Assembly: GCA_031423755.1 (NCBI GenBank)
Contig: JANPGC010000305.1
Location: 1-13,603, forward strand
Length of the DNA stretch: 13,603 nucleotides
DNA from: JANMEX01 sp031423755
Lineage (GTDB): Bacteria > Pseudomonadota > Alphaproteobacteria > Rhizobiales > Rhizobiaceae
Reading direction: 5' to 3'
The position numbers and the translations under genes were made by a program. This document shows, one piece after another, positions 1 through 7,120 of the stretch. Position 1 is the stretch's first letter. Every line of letters starts with the position of its first letter. Below the pieces are notes generated by a model that did not search any database, was not told the origin of the DNA, and saw only the letters and a program-made list of their open reading frames with translations.

Positions 1-37
1 CCCTTCAACGAACCGCTAATCTCCCAGCCTCGAGCTG

Positions 38-92
38 CCCCTCATCCGCCCCTATCGGGGCACCTTCTCCCCGCAAGTGGCGGGGAGAAGGG
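38..92. repeat. Rhizobial intergenic palindromic element (RIME-like)
   Basis: Two adjacent stem-loops lie directly upstream of the first gene. The first has 5-bp arms (GCCCC 48-52, GGGGC 57-61) around TATC. The second has perfect 12-bp arms (63-74 and 80-91) around the loop AAGTG. The order CCCTCATCCG, GC-rich hairpin, CACCTTCTCCCCGC hairpin matches my recollection of the mosaic palindromes scattered between genes in rhizobia (RIME family). Exact element boundaries cannot be set from a single copy. The long hairpin could also end transcription from a gene left of the window, although no T-run follows it. Confidence 0.7.
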
Positions 93-136
93 AATCACCG
101 CCTTGAATCAATCTCCAAACGCCCAGGACTAATTCC

Positions 137-2692
137 ATGAAATCCCACGCAAAAGCAGTAGTCATCGGCGGCGGTGTTGTCGGCTGTTCCGTTCTCTTCC
201 ACCTCGCCAAGGCCGGCTGGAAAGACGTGATGCTGATCGAGCGGTCGGAGCTCACTTCCGGCTCGTCGTGGCATGCGGCGGGCGGGTTCCACACGCTGAA
301 TGGTGACCCGAATGTCGCCAAGCTGCAGGCCTACACGGTCCAGCTCTACCGCGAGATCGAGGAGCTGTCCGGCCAGAAGATCGGCCTGCACCTGACCGGT
401 GGCGTCATGATGGCGGACACCAAGGAGCGGATGGATTTCCTGCGCCTTGCCCACGCCAAGGGCCGCTATCTCGGCATGGACACCGAACTCATCACCCCGT
501 CCGAGGCCAAGGCCATGTTCCCGCTGATGGACGAGAAGCATTTCGTCGGCGCGATGTGGGACCCGGTCGAAGGCCATCTCGACCCGTCCGGCACCACCCA
601 CGCCTACGCCAAGGCCGCGCAAAAGCTTGGCGCGGAAATCGTGCTGCGCAATCGTGTGATTGAACTGACGCAGGAAACCGACGGCACGTGGAATGTCGTC
701 ACCGAACAGGGCACAGTGAAGGCCGAGCATGTGGTCAACTGCGGCGGACTGTGGGCACGCGAGGTCGGCCGCATGGTCGGGCTCGAACTGCCGCTGCTTG
801 CCATGGAGCACATGTATCTGCTGACGGAAGACATCCCCGAGGTCGTCGAATACAACAAATCCACCGGCCGCGAACTGATCGGCGTCATCGACTTCAAGGG
901 CGAGATTTATACGCGGCAGGAACGCAACGGCATCCTGCTCGGCACCTATGAAAAGGCCTGCAAGCCGTGGAGTGAGAAGCAGACGCCGTGGAATTTCGGC
1001 CACGAACTTCTCCAGCCGGATCTCGACCGCATTTCTCCTTCGCTGGAGATCGGCTTCCGCCATTTCCCGGCGCTGGAAAAGGTCGGCATCAAGCAGGTCA
1101 TCAACGGGCCGTTCACCTTTGCGCCGGATGGCAATCCGTTGGTCGGCCCCGTTCCTGGCCTCACCAATTTCTGGTGCGCTTGCGCCGTCATGGCCGGGTT
1201 TTCACAGGGCGGCGGCGTCGGACTGGCGCTGTCGCAATGGATGGTCAACGGCGATCCGGGCGCAGACATTTGGGGTATGGATGTCGCCCGCTATGGCGAA
1301 TGGGCGACGCTACGCTACACCAACGCCAAGGTGCGCGAAAACTATTCGCGCCGCTTCTCCATCCGCTTCCCCAACGAGGAATTGCCGGACGCCCGCCCGC
1401 AGCAGACGACGCCGCTTTATGATGTGATGGTGCGCGACAATAACGCGGTGATGGGCGATAGCTGGGGCCTCGAAACCCCGCTCTGGTTTGCGCCCAAGGA
1501 CGAGGAAGCCAAAGACATCGTCTCCTTCCACCGCTCCAATGATTTCCCGGCGATTTCCCGCGAAGTCAAACAAACGCGCGAGAGTGTCGGTGTCACCGAG
1601 ACGTCGAACTTCGCCAAATATGAAGTGACTGGCGACGGCGCGGAGGCATTCCTCAACCACCTGATGACCAACACCATGCCGAAGACCGGCCGCATCGTGC
1701 TCACTCCGATGCTAAACGAAAACGGCAAGATCATCGGCGACTTCACCATCGCCAAACTGGCCGAATCCAAATTCATGATCTGGGGTTCAATCGCGGCGCA
1801 GAAATACCACATGCGCTGGTTCGAAATACATTTGCCAAAAGATGGCTCGGTTCAAATTCGTCGCTTCGGCATCAATCTTGTCGGCCTTTCCATCGTCGGC
1901 CCCAACAGCCGCAAGGTGCTGCTAAAGCTCACCGACGCCGATTGCGCCAACGAAGCCTTCCGCTTCATGGACATCCGTGAAATCGACGTGAACGGCGCAC
2001 CAGCCATCGTCAACCGCCTGACATACGCGGGCGATCTTGGCTATGAACTCTGGATGGAACCCGCCTACCAGCGCAAAATCTACGAGGGCATCAAGGCGGC
2101 AGGCGAAGAATTCGGCATCGTCGATTTCGGCATGCGCGCGCTTCTCTCCATGCGCCTCGAGAAAAACTTCCCGACCTGGTTCCGCGAACTGCGCCCGATC
2201 TACGGCCCGTTCGAAGGCGGCATGGACCGTTGGGTCAAAATGTCCAAGAACGACTTCATCGGCCGCGCCGCCGCTGCCAAACAGCTGGAACAAGGCGGCG
2301 GCAAGTTGCGCCGCGTCTCGTTCATCGTCGATGCGCAGGGCGCCGACGTGATGGGCGACGAGCCAATCTGGGCGAAGACCACCACCGACTACGGCACGGT
2401 CGACAAACCCCACGGCTACGGCGCCCCGCGCTTTGATGCGACAGGCCAGCAAACCGCGCGCAACCCCGACACCGGCATCGAACGCGACGGCTGGCGCGTC
2501 GTCGGCTGGGTGACATCCGGGGGCTATGCGCATTATGTCGAGAAGTCGATGGCGCAAGGCTATGTGCCGAAGGAACTGGCTTTGGATGAAAGCGACGGGC
2601 TGTTCGAGATCGAGATATTGGGTGTGAGGCGGAAGGCGCGGATCAATGTTGAGGCGTTGTTTGACCCGACGGGCGCGCGGATGCGGGGGTGA
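137..2692 (+). CDS. FAD-dependent dimethylglycine/sarcosine dehydrogenase-like protein with GcvT-like folate domain
   Basis: This 851-residue protein should oxidatively demethylate an N-methylated glycine (dimethylglycine or sarcosine), passing the methyl carbon to tetrahydrofolate or releasing it as formaldehyde. The N-terminal dinucleotide-binding motif is IGGGVVG (residues 10-16). SGSSWHAAGG (41-50) contains a histidine, H46, placed like the one that carries covalent FAD in mammalian dimethylglycine dehydrogenase. The oxidase domain runs to about 370, a linker domain to about 430, a GcvT-like aminomethyltransferase fold to about 720, and its C-terminal barrel to the end (VVGWVTSGGYAHY, 788-800). 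About 40 residues (746-787) intervene between EPIW and the barrel core. The ATG has AGGA 8 nt upstream. No signal peptide, so cytoplasmic. The family is secure; the exact substrate is not. The downstream methyltransferase at 8755, which would make dimethylglycine, favours dimethylglycine. Confidence 0.9.
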   Translation: MKSHAKAVVIGGGVVGCSVLFHLAKAGWKDVMLIERSELTSGSSWHAAGGFHTLNGDPNVAKLQAYTVQLYREIEELSGQKIGLHLTGGVMMADTKERMDFLRLAHAKGRYLGMDTELITPSEAKAMFPLMDEKHFVGAMWDPVEGHLDPSGTTHAYAKAAQKLGAEIVLRNRVIELTQETDGTWNVVTEQGTVKAEHVVNCGGLWAREVGRMVGLELPLLAMEHMYLLTEDIPEVVEYNKSTGRELIGVIDFKGEIYTRQERNGILLGTYEKACKPWSEKQTPWNFGHELLQPDLDRISPSLEIGFRHFPALEKVGIKQVINGPFTFAPDGNPLVGPVPGLTNFWCACAVMAGFSQGGGVGLALSQWMVNGDPGADIWGMDVARYGEWATLRYTNAKVRENYSRRFSIRFPNEELPDARPQQTTPLYDVMVRDNNAVMGDSWGLETPLWFAPKDEEAKDIVSFHRSNDFPAISREVKQTRESVGVTETSNFAKYEVTGDGAEAFLNHLMTNTMPKTGRIVLTPMLNENGKIIGDFTIAKLAESKFMIWGSIAAQKYHMRWFEIHLPKDGSVQIRRFGINLVGLSIVGPNSRKVLLKLTDADCANEAFRFMDIREIDVNGAPAIVNRLTYAGDLGYELWMEPAYQRKIYEGIKAAGEEFGIVDFGMRALLSMRLEKNFPTWFRELRPIYGPFEGGMDRWVKMSKNDFIGRAAAAKQLEQGGGKLRRVSFIVDAQGADVMGDEPIWAKTTTDYGTVDKPHGYGAPRFDATGQQTARNPDTGIERDGWRVVGWVTSGGYAHYVEKSMAQGYVPKELALDESDGLFEIEILGVRRKARINVEALFDPTGARMRG

Positions 2693-2734
2693 GATTTGCG
2701 TGCTGAGCGGAAGAAAACTCCAAGGAATGATCCA

Positions 2735-3196
2735 TTGTCCGCGATCAAACGAGCAGCATTACTTGGAATGGTAAGCTTGTTCCCGGCCTTGACCAGTGCC
2801 CCCGCGTCAGCGGCAGATACCTTTGACCGCTGTGATATGAAACTTGAGATTGAGAAGGGCGAAAAGCTGGGGCCCTTCATGGGTGTTCCGTATCTAATGC
2901 TAAGTTGGTCTCTCGCTGAAAGGGTTTGCCACGCAGATCACCTGCCAATGGTTCGCTATGTTGAGAAAATGGTGAAAGCGGAGGGTTGCGGGCCTGATAC
3001 AGAAATATCCAGAGATTTGAAACACTCCGCAATCGAGATGGACAAATTATCCTTGGCTCAAATACTTGAAATAACCGATCCTGCCGTAACGGATGAGGCG
3101 GTAAAGAAAGAGGCCGAGTCTGCTGTTGACCAATTCGGTGGCTGTGAAGATGTCCTTATCAGCCGACAAAATATTGTGGACCAGTTCGGAAAATAG
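2735..3196 (+). CDS. Small secreted four-cysteine protein, function unknown
   Basis: A TTG start at 2735 is preferred because AAGGA sits 8 nt upstream and translation then opens with a clean signal peptide: basic MSAIKR, a hydrophobic core, and a probable cleavage after ASA near residue 26. The frame also has a TTG at 2696, four bases after the previous stop, but it would put a charged tail before the signal. The mature part, about 127 residues, is mostly helical and contains four cysteines (C33, C65, C85, C137 from the 2735 start), suggesting two disulfides in the periplasm. The 42-bp gap allows cotranscription with the dehydrogenase, but base composition is clearly more AT-rich than that gene, so it may be acquired. 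I do not recognise the family. Confidence 0.7.
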   Translation: MSAIKRAALLGMVSLFPALTSAPASAADTFDRCDMKLEIEKGEKLGPFMGVPYLMLSWSLAERVCHADHLPMVRYVEKMVKAEGCGPDTEISRDLKHSAIEMDKLSLAQILEITDPAVTDEAVKKEAESAVDQFGGCEDVLISRQNIVDQFGK

Positions 3197-3208
3197 GCTG
3201 CACGCCAC

Positions 3209-3553
3209 TCAGTTGCCTGCGACCAAGTCCTTGTGAGAAAGCGAGAGCGCAACTTGGGCAGAGATAACTTCAGTCTCGCGCCCCGCCGTCGGGCACCCTA
3301 CTCCCGAAAAATTCCGGTTCGTCACTTTCACATTCTTTTGGCACCACGCCAGTTTCGGGCCGTTTGCAGTCTTTATCCACTCCGCTTCACATTTCGACAC
3401 ATCGGCACCGCAGTTGATGCATCTATAATGGGCCAAGCATTTCAGAGGCTTAACGCACAATCGGCACAACCTATGAGCGCTTTTCGCGAAGGCTTCGCTG
3501 TTTCTGCGAATTTTATATCTAAGCAAAGCAACTAAATGAAAGGTGATTCTCAA
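3209..3553 (-). pseudogene. Degraded copy of small secreted cysteine-rich protein
   Basis: The central segment (3284-3421) aligns with the intact protein at 4851-5111. It shares IKTANG, the L-A-x-C-x-K-N pattern, VTN and CPTA. The frame has no ATG anywhere: its first possible start is TTG at 3553 without a ribosome site. It encodes no signal peptide, and the cysteine of ACIKTANG is replaced by tryptophan (EWIKTANG). A different frame just upstream reads GCADC, resembling the mature N-terminus IADC of the intact copy, which suggests a frameshift between signal and body. The C-terminal tail after CPTA also diverges. I infer a decayed duplicate. A functional variant starting at a rare codon is possible but less likely. 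Confidence 0.5.
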
Positions 3554-3574
3554 ACATCAACTGCGAGGCCGGAC

Positions 3575-3820
3575 ATGAAATTCTACGATGAAGAAAACAC
3601 AATGCTGATCCGGCAGCTTCATGGCAAGATTGATTTCTTGCACTATGTTTCGGAACTGTTGATTGAGATCGCAAAAAAATCATCGTCTCACGATCTTCGC
3701 CAACTGGAGTATTTTCTTTCCATGGCGGCGATTGAATCAAGCGATTCTCTGGTCCATGTTCAACAACAATTGGATAAGATATCAACGATGAGCGTCATGG
3801 ATCAGGCGTATCGCCAGTAA
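3575..3820 (+). CDS. Hypothetical 81-residue helical protein
   Basis: The start at 3575 (MKFYDEEN) is chosen because GAGG lies 6 nt upstream; the in-frame ATG at 3536 has no ribosome site. The product is acidic to neutral, strongly amphipathic and predicted helical throughout, with leucine and isoleucine spacing compatible with a helical hairpin or coiled coil (LIRQLHGKIDFLHYVSELL, then LEYFLSMAAIE). It has no signal peptide, membrane segment or cysteine. It converges on the XRE regulator and overlaps its 3' end by 26 bp. Codon use is less GC-biased than in the core genes, as in the rest of this accessory stretch. The function is unknown; the compact, stop-free and regular composition favours a real protein. 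Confidence 0.55.
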   Translation: MKFYDEENTMLIRQLHGKIDFLHYVSELLIEIAKKSSSHDLRQLEYFLSMAAIESSDSLVHVQQQLDKISTMSVMDQAYRQ

Positions 3821-4622
3821 AATTATTGACAATGGCGCTGAATGACTTGGGCTGCATGAAAAGCGCCCAGTCTCCGTCATCAGCGCCAACGGCCGCACGG
3901 ATCCATGGATCGATATCCCGGCTGTAAAGCCCGACAACGCCGCATTTGCGCACCAGCGTCAAGAGCCTTGTCTCGTCCGGCAGCCGCTCGATTGCCATGC
4001 GTCTGGCCAACACCATGCCCGCGCGTGTCGATGTGCTGATACCCGAGAAGAACTGGCTACGGCCGGTCGGCACGGGCATAAGATTAAAAAGCATCAGATC
4101 GCCCGGTTTCTCTGAAAAGCTGGTCAAGATCATCACATGTCCGTCCAACTCGCGCGCCAGACCTGAAAAGCGCGACATTGAATTGAACCGCGTCGGCTCG
4201 GCAAGGCTGGAGGCGCAAATGATGCCGTCAACGCGCAGTTGCTCGCCGTTGCGCGCCAGAATGAACAGCCCGCGCAAGCAATGCTGCCCTGCGCCGGGCG
4301 ACGGGAGATAGAAATAATAGCGACCGTCGCTGATGTGATCCTGCAGAGTGTCAAATGCTGCGTTCAGCCGGTCAAAGAACGGGTCGCACGCGCCGTCACG
4401 CGCGTTCCGCGTGCTGGTTTCCCGGAACAACACGGCTTCCGAAATCTTGAAGTACCTAGCGATTTTGCTCCGGTTTTGCTCACTCGGCAATGTCTCGCCC
4501 GAAATATACCGATTGAATTGCTGACGGTTTATCGCCGTCTGCCGACAAATTTGGGCAATGGACGGCGCAGTTTTGATCAGACCTTTGAGGTTTGCAGAAA
4601 ATATCTTGCGTATCTCAGACAT
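3795..4622 (-). CDS. XRE-type helix-turn-helix transcriptional regulator with C-terminal sensory-like domain
   Basis: Residues about 5-65 form a Cro/CI-like helix-turn-helix (AQICRQTAINRQQFNRYISG, followed by a hydrophobic helix ending in YFKISEAVLF). Residues about 95-275 form a mixed alpha/beta domain beginning GRYYFYLPSP, with RGLFILAR and a later MVLARRMAIERLP. I associate such domains with ligand sensing in rhizobial regulators but cannot name the ligand. The start at 4622 has GGAAA just upstream. An in-frame ATG at 4646 would add eight residues but lacks a ribosome site. A regulated target is not evident: the gene converges on the small protein at 3575 and lies downstream of the cysteine-rich protein gene, with a non-coding AT-rich leader of about 230 bp (4623-4850). 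Confidence 0.85.
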   Translation of the reverse strand: MSEIRKIFSANLKGLIKTAPSIAQICRQTAINRQQFNRYISGETLPSEQNRSKIARYFKISEAVLFRETSTRNARDGACDPFFDRLNAAFDTLQDHISDGRYYFYLPSPGAGQHCLRGLFILARNGEQLRVDGIICASSLAEPTRFNSMSRFSGLARELDGHVMILTSFSEKPGDLMLFNLMPVPTGRSQFFSGISTSTRAGMVLARRMAIERLPDETRLLTLVRKCGVVGLYSRDIDPWIRAAVGADDGDWALFMQPKSFSAIVNNFTGDTPDP

Positions 4623-4850
4623 TTTGTTTCCGGCTTGACGCAACATGATCTGGAAATGCCGGGTCTCAAATATTTACAACGGCTTCCACGATCTCTCAGC
4701 TTCAATGAGTAATGCTCAAGACTGCAAAATGTTCCCGATTGGGTTGCATAAAATGAATGTGGATTTTCTAGGTCGCTCGCACCGTCACAATCACATTTAA
4801 ATCAGTGACCTTGCAGCTGGCATAAGCGGGTAGCGCGATCGCAACCGCGG

Positions 4851-5111
4851 TCATTTTTTGAGCGCCACCTCTTGCTCTTTGCGCGCCTTGTTCAATGCCG
4901 TCGGGCATTCCTCGCCCAGAAACTTCCAGTTGGTCACGTTGAGGTTCTTTTCACACAGCGCCAACTGCTCGCCGTTCGCGGTCTTGATGCAGGCCGTTTT
5001 GCCCTCCTTCACCTCAGTGCCGCGGTTCAGGCAAGTGCAGTCCGCGATGGAGGGCTTGATCGATGACGCAGTCAGAAATGCGGCAAAACCGAAGAGGATG
5101 AGAATGCGCAT
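4851..5111 (-). CDS. Small secreted cysteine-rich protein, function unknown
   Basis: An 86-residue precursor whose start at 5111 is fixed by a very strong ribosome site (AAGGAGG a few bases upstream); the open frame extends to 5180 without support. Residues 1-23 are a signal peptide (MRILILFGFAAFLTAS, cleavage near SIA-D). The mature 63 residues contain five cysteines (C25, C27, C41, C53, C69) around CTC, ACIKTANG, LALCEKN and EECPTA, then a lysine-rich tail. I recall similar short exported proteins in other rhizobia (leader, CxC, IKT or IRT motif, CP near the end), but no function is known to me. The odd cysteine count leaves one free for dimerisation or metal binding. A degraded copy lies at 3209-3553. 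Confidence 0.8.
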   Translation of the reverse strand: MRILILFGFAAFLTASSIKPSIADCTCLNRGTEVKEGKTACIKTANGEQLALCEKNLNVTNWKFLGEECPTALNKARKEQEVALKK

Positions 5112-5191
5112 GCCATTCCTCCTTTCAACGTCATACGGGACGGTGAGGTTGACGATGCGCCGCTTCGCGCGTTTGGTCAACCGGTGGGAAA

Positions 5192-6004
5192 TCAGCGCCG
5201 CGCGGTAATGAACGGCAGGCCTTTTCGCTTGGACGTCCAGCCCGCCACCGCCAGCTCGCGCGCCGGAGGCTCATGTTGCAGCGCCAGCGCCCACGTCTTG
5301 CAATCCACCGCCGCAACATCTGCTGCGCCGCTTGCCACCATGCGGATGGAGCTGCGGTGGCCGCCGGAGATGATGCGTTCGGAAAAGATGCCGAGGCCGG
5401 CGCCTTGTGCTTGCAGGTCGCGCTCCAGGCTCATGTAGCCGGACATGGAGTCGGCAACATTGTAGGCAAGGCGGCGGCCATTCAGGAGAGTCTGGAGCGA
5501 GGCACCTCCCTCTGTCGGCTGCGCCGACATCTCCCCCGCGAGGGTGGAGATCGACGATCGCCGCATCACAATCGCGCTTGAATAAGACTCCCCATCGCCG
5601 CCTTCGATCCCCGAATAATCGTCCTGCCCGATGACCTTCACCGCATCGCCAAGCCAAAGCTCCAGCGGCCCCCAGCAGGTTTGTGAAAACAGCAGGCTTG
5701 GATGCTGCCACAGCGCCTCGAAATCAAACTCCTGTGGCGGCAAGGTGGCCGGGTCTTTGGTGATCAGCTTGCCGGAAGCATCACGAATCCCTCCCGGCAC
5801 CGCTGGCAAATCCGCGTTGCAGCGCGCCAGCTCTTCCGGCGCATCGATACCGCGTGCATGCAGTTCGTCCCGAAGCGCGGCCCATTCGGCGTCAGCCTCC
5901 GCCCTCCGTTCCGGCCAGTCATACATCGGCAGGGCGGCGACAAGCGGACCATCGGGCAAAGGCAATGCCGCAAGCTTTGCGGCGATGACGGCGACCGGTA
6001 TCAT
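5192..6004 (-). CDS. PhnD-like (phosphate/phosphite/phosphonate) substrate-binding-fold protein carrying an in-frame repeat
   Basis: This 270-residue protein resembles the periplasmic binding proteins of phosphonate-type ABC transporters. Family-like features are LPMYDWPE (25-32), the oxyanion-binding-like region DDYSGIEG to YSSAIV (128-146), and LAYNVADSMSGYMSL (179-193). There is no convincing signal peptide and no permease or ATPase gene nearby, so it is probably an orphan, perhaps cytoplasmic, member of the fold. The start at 6004 overlaps the desaturase stop in an ATGA arrangement, implying translational coupling; no strong ribosome site is visible, and a start nearer residue 27 would better match the family's usual N-terminus. 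Residues about 149-167 are encoded by a palindromic repeat with no counterpart expected in relatives. The ligand is unknown. Confidence 0.8.
   Translation of the reverse strand: MIPVAVIAAKLAALPLPDGPLVAALPMYDWPERRAEADAEWAALRDELHARGIDAPEELARCNADLPAVPGGIRDASGKLITKDPATLPPQEFDFEALWQHPSLLFSQTCWGPLELWLGDAVKVIGQDDYSGIEGGDGESYSSAIVMRRSSISTLAGEMSAQPTEGGASLQTLLNGRRLAYNVADSMSGYMSLERDLQAQGAGLGIFSERIISGGHRSSIRMVASGAADVAAVDCKTWALALQHEPPARELAVAGWTSKRKGLPFITARR
5501..5560. repeat. Palindromic repeat element inserted in frame within a coding sequence
   Basis: Two consecutive hairpins occur inside the PhnD-like gene. TGTCGGC (5513-5519) pairs perfectly with GCCGACA (5523-5529) around TGC. ATCTCC-CCC (5529-5537) pairs with GGG-T-GGAGAT (5542-5551) with one bulged base. 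The order CACCTCCCTCTGTC, hairpin, ACATCTCCCCC, hairpin, GGAGATCG closely matches my recollection of a repeat scattered in intergenic regions of Mesorhizobium-type genomes. Read on the minus strand it encodes about 19 residues (149-167, including ISTLAGEMSAQPTEGG) and keeps the frame open. Element boundaries are approximate. Confidence 0.7.
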
Positions 6005-6948
6005 TTTTCACGCCGCAACGCCGGATGCACCACCGGTTCCTTGGCCTTGAACAAATGCGCCTTTGCCAGCGCCCAGTAGTTCGGAAACCAATAGCCATTG
6101 TTCAGCGCAATCCACTCGGCGCGCCGCTCGGCAAACAGCTTTGGCAGCCGGTACCAAGGCGCGGTTGGCAGCTTGTGATGCACCAGATGCAGATTGTTGT
6201 TGAGGAACAAAAATGACAGCGGCGAGCGCTCCACAATGATCGTCCGGCCCTCCGGCATGTCATGCCACTGGTGTTCAGCATAGGTGCGGATGGCAATGAT
6301 CGACTGGCCGATCCAGCACGGCACCAGCACATAAAGCCAGACCGGCATGGCAAAGGTGAAATGCACGATGGCAATAACCACCGCAGCGCCAGCCAAATGC
6401 CGCGCCCAAGCGTCGATCACCTGCCGGTCGCCGCCGAACGCCGCCTTCACATCCATCACCAAGAGGCCAAGCGTGCCGAGCACCGGATTGAGAACCAGCC
6501 TGCCCAAAAGCGTGTTGTTGACATGCAGCACCGCCCTGAACCATGCGGGCTGCGTGTCATGATCCCAAAACGCCCTGTAGTAGCTTTCCGGATCATCAAA
6601 AGGATCGGTCAGCCGCTCGTCGCCATGATGCTGGAGATGCAGCTTCTTGAACCGGCGATAAGGCCAAACGAGACCAAGCGGCAGGACGACGAGAAGTTCG
6701 TTGACAGTGCCGTTTCGCGTTGGATGCCCATGCAGGCACTCATGCACGAGTGAAGAATGCAGCGCGACAAAGACGCCCATCGGGACAAGCGCCAGAACCG
6801 GATACAGCGGCCACAGCCAGGAACCGGCGGCAAACCAAAGAGAGTAAGTGGCCGCGATCAAAACGACCGTCGGCCACTCCACCCGTCCCGCCCTTGCCCG
6901 CATCGACATATCGCGCACAAAATCCTGCGCGTCGCCGCGTTGCCCCAT
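6001..6948 (-). CDS. Membrane fatty acid desaturase family protein
   Basis: This 315-residue integral membrane di-iron enzyme is expected to insert double bonds in acyl chains, or to act on a related lipid or carotenoid. All three histidine boxes are present: HECLHGH (69-75, with H64 just before), HLQHH (104-108) and HLVHH (254-258); EHQWH (225-229) adds further candidate ligands. Hydrophobic stretches at about 27-63, 84-96, 152-166 and 186-220 place the boxes on the cytoplasmic face, as usual in the family. The start at 6948 has a GGTGA-type site. The gene is divergent from an XRE regulator across 172 bp, and its stop overlaps the start of the PhnD-like gene, so the two are probably one transcript. 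Regiospecificity and substrate cannot be read from the sequence. Confidence 0.92.
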   Translation of the reverse strand: MGQRGDAQDFVRDMSMRARAGRVEWPTVVLIAATYSLWFAAGSWLWPLYPVLALVPMGVFVALHSSLVHECLHGHPTRNGTVNELLVVLPLGLVWPYRRFKKLHLQHHGDERLTDPFDDPESYYRAFWDHDTQPAWFRAVLHVNNTLLGRLVLNPVLGTLGLLVMDVKAAFGGDRQVIDAWARHLAGAAVVIAIVHFTFAMPVWLYVLVPCWIGQSIIAIRTYAEHQWHDMPEGRTIIVERSPLSFLFLNNNLHLVHHKLPTAPWYRLPKLFAERRAEWIALNNGYWFPNYWALAKAHLFKAKEPVVHPALRREK

Positions 6949-6978
6949 GCCAAATCACCCCGTGATTCCAAACCCTTA

Positions 6979-7062
6979 ACAAATTTGTCAGCAAGTGGCG
7001 GGAGACGCAATGTGACAATGCGCACAAAATGCGGTATATGCGCATCAAACGTCGCATTTGAT
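6979..7062. promoter_or_regulatory. Divergent desaturase/regulator control region with several dyads
   Basis: Several symmetric sites lie between the divergent starts (6949-7120). ACAAATTTGT (6979-6988) is a perfect palindrome, extendable to 14 bp with one mismatched pair, 31 bp before the desaturase start. ATCAAA (7044-7049) and TTTGAT (7057-7062) form a dyad with a 7-bp spacer. The self-complementary hexamer TGCGCA occurs at 7019-7024 and 7039-7044. A possible plus-strand promoter is GTGACA (7012-7017), 17 bp, TATATG (7035-7040), which would place the 7044-7062 dyad at the transcription start of the regulator gene. Operator function is inferred; autorepression by the divergent XRE protein would be the simplest arrangement. 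Confidence 0.45.
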
Positions 7063-7120
7063 TACATCTCACAACAAAATAGCGTTCTCAGCGAAACGAC
7101 AGCGGCGGCGGGAGACAACA

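Noticed and set aside
95..1063. Long open frame of 322 codons on the minus strand opposite the dehydrogenase gene
   Set aside because: It lies wholly antisense to a well-supported protein with clear motifs, its translation is typical of the complement of GC-rich coding sequence, and it has no recognisable domain or ribosome site.
3486..3498. Short palindrome GCGAAG-G-CTTCGC as an operator or attachment site
   Set aside because: It is a single 6-bp-arm hairpin within a degraded region, with no second copy or associated gene to support a role.
4840..4860. ACCGCGGT followed by a T-run as a plus-strand terminator
   Set aside because: The stem has only four base pairs and no plus-strand gene ends just upstream.
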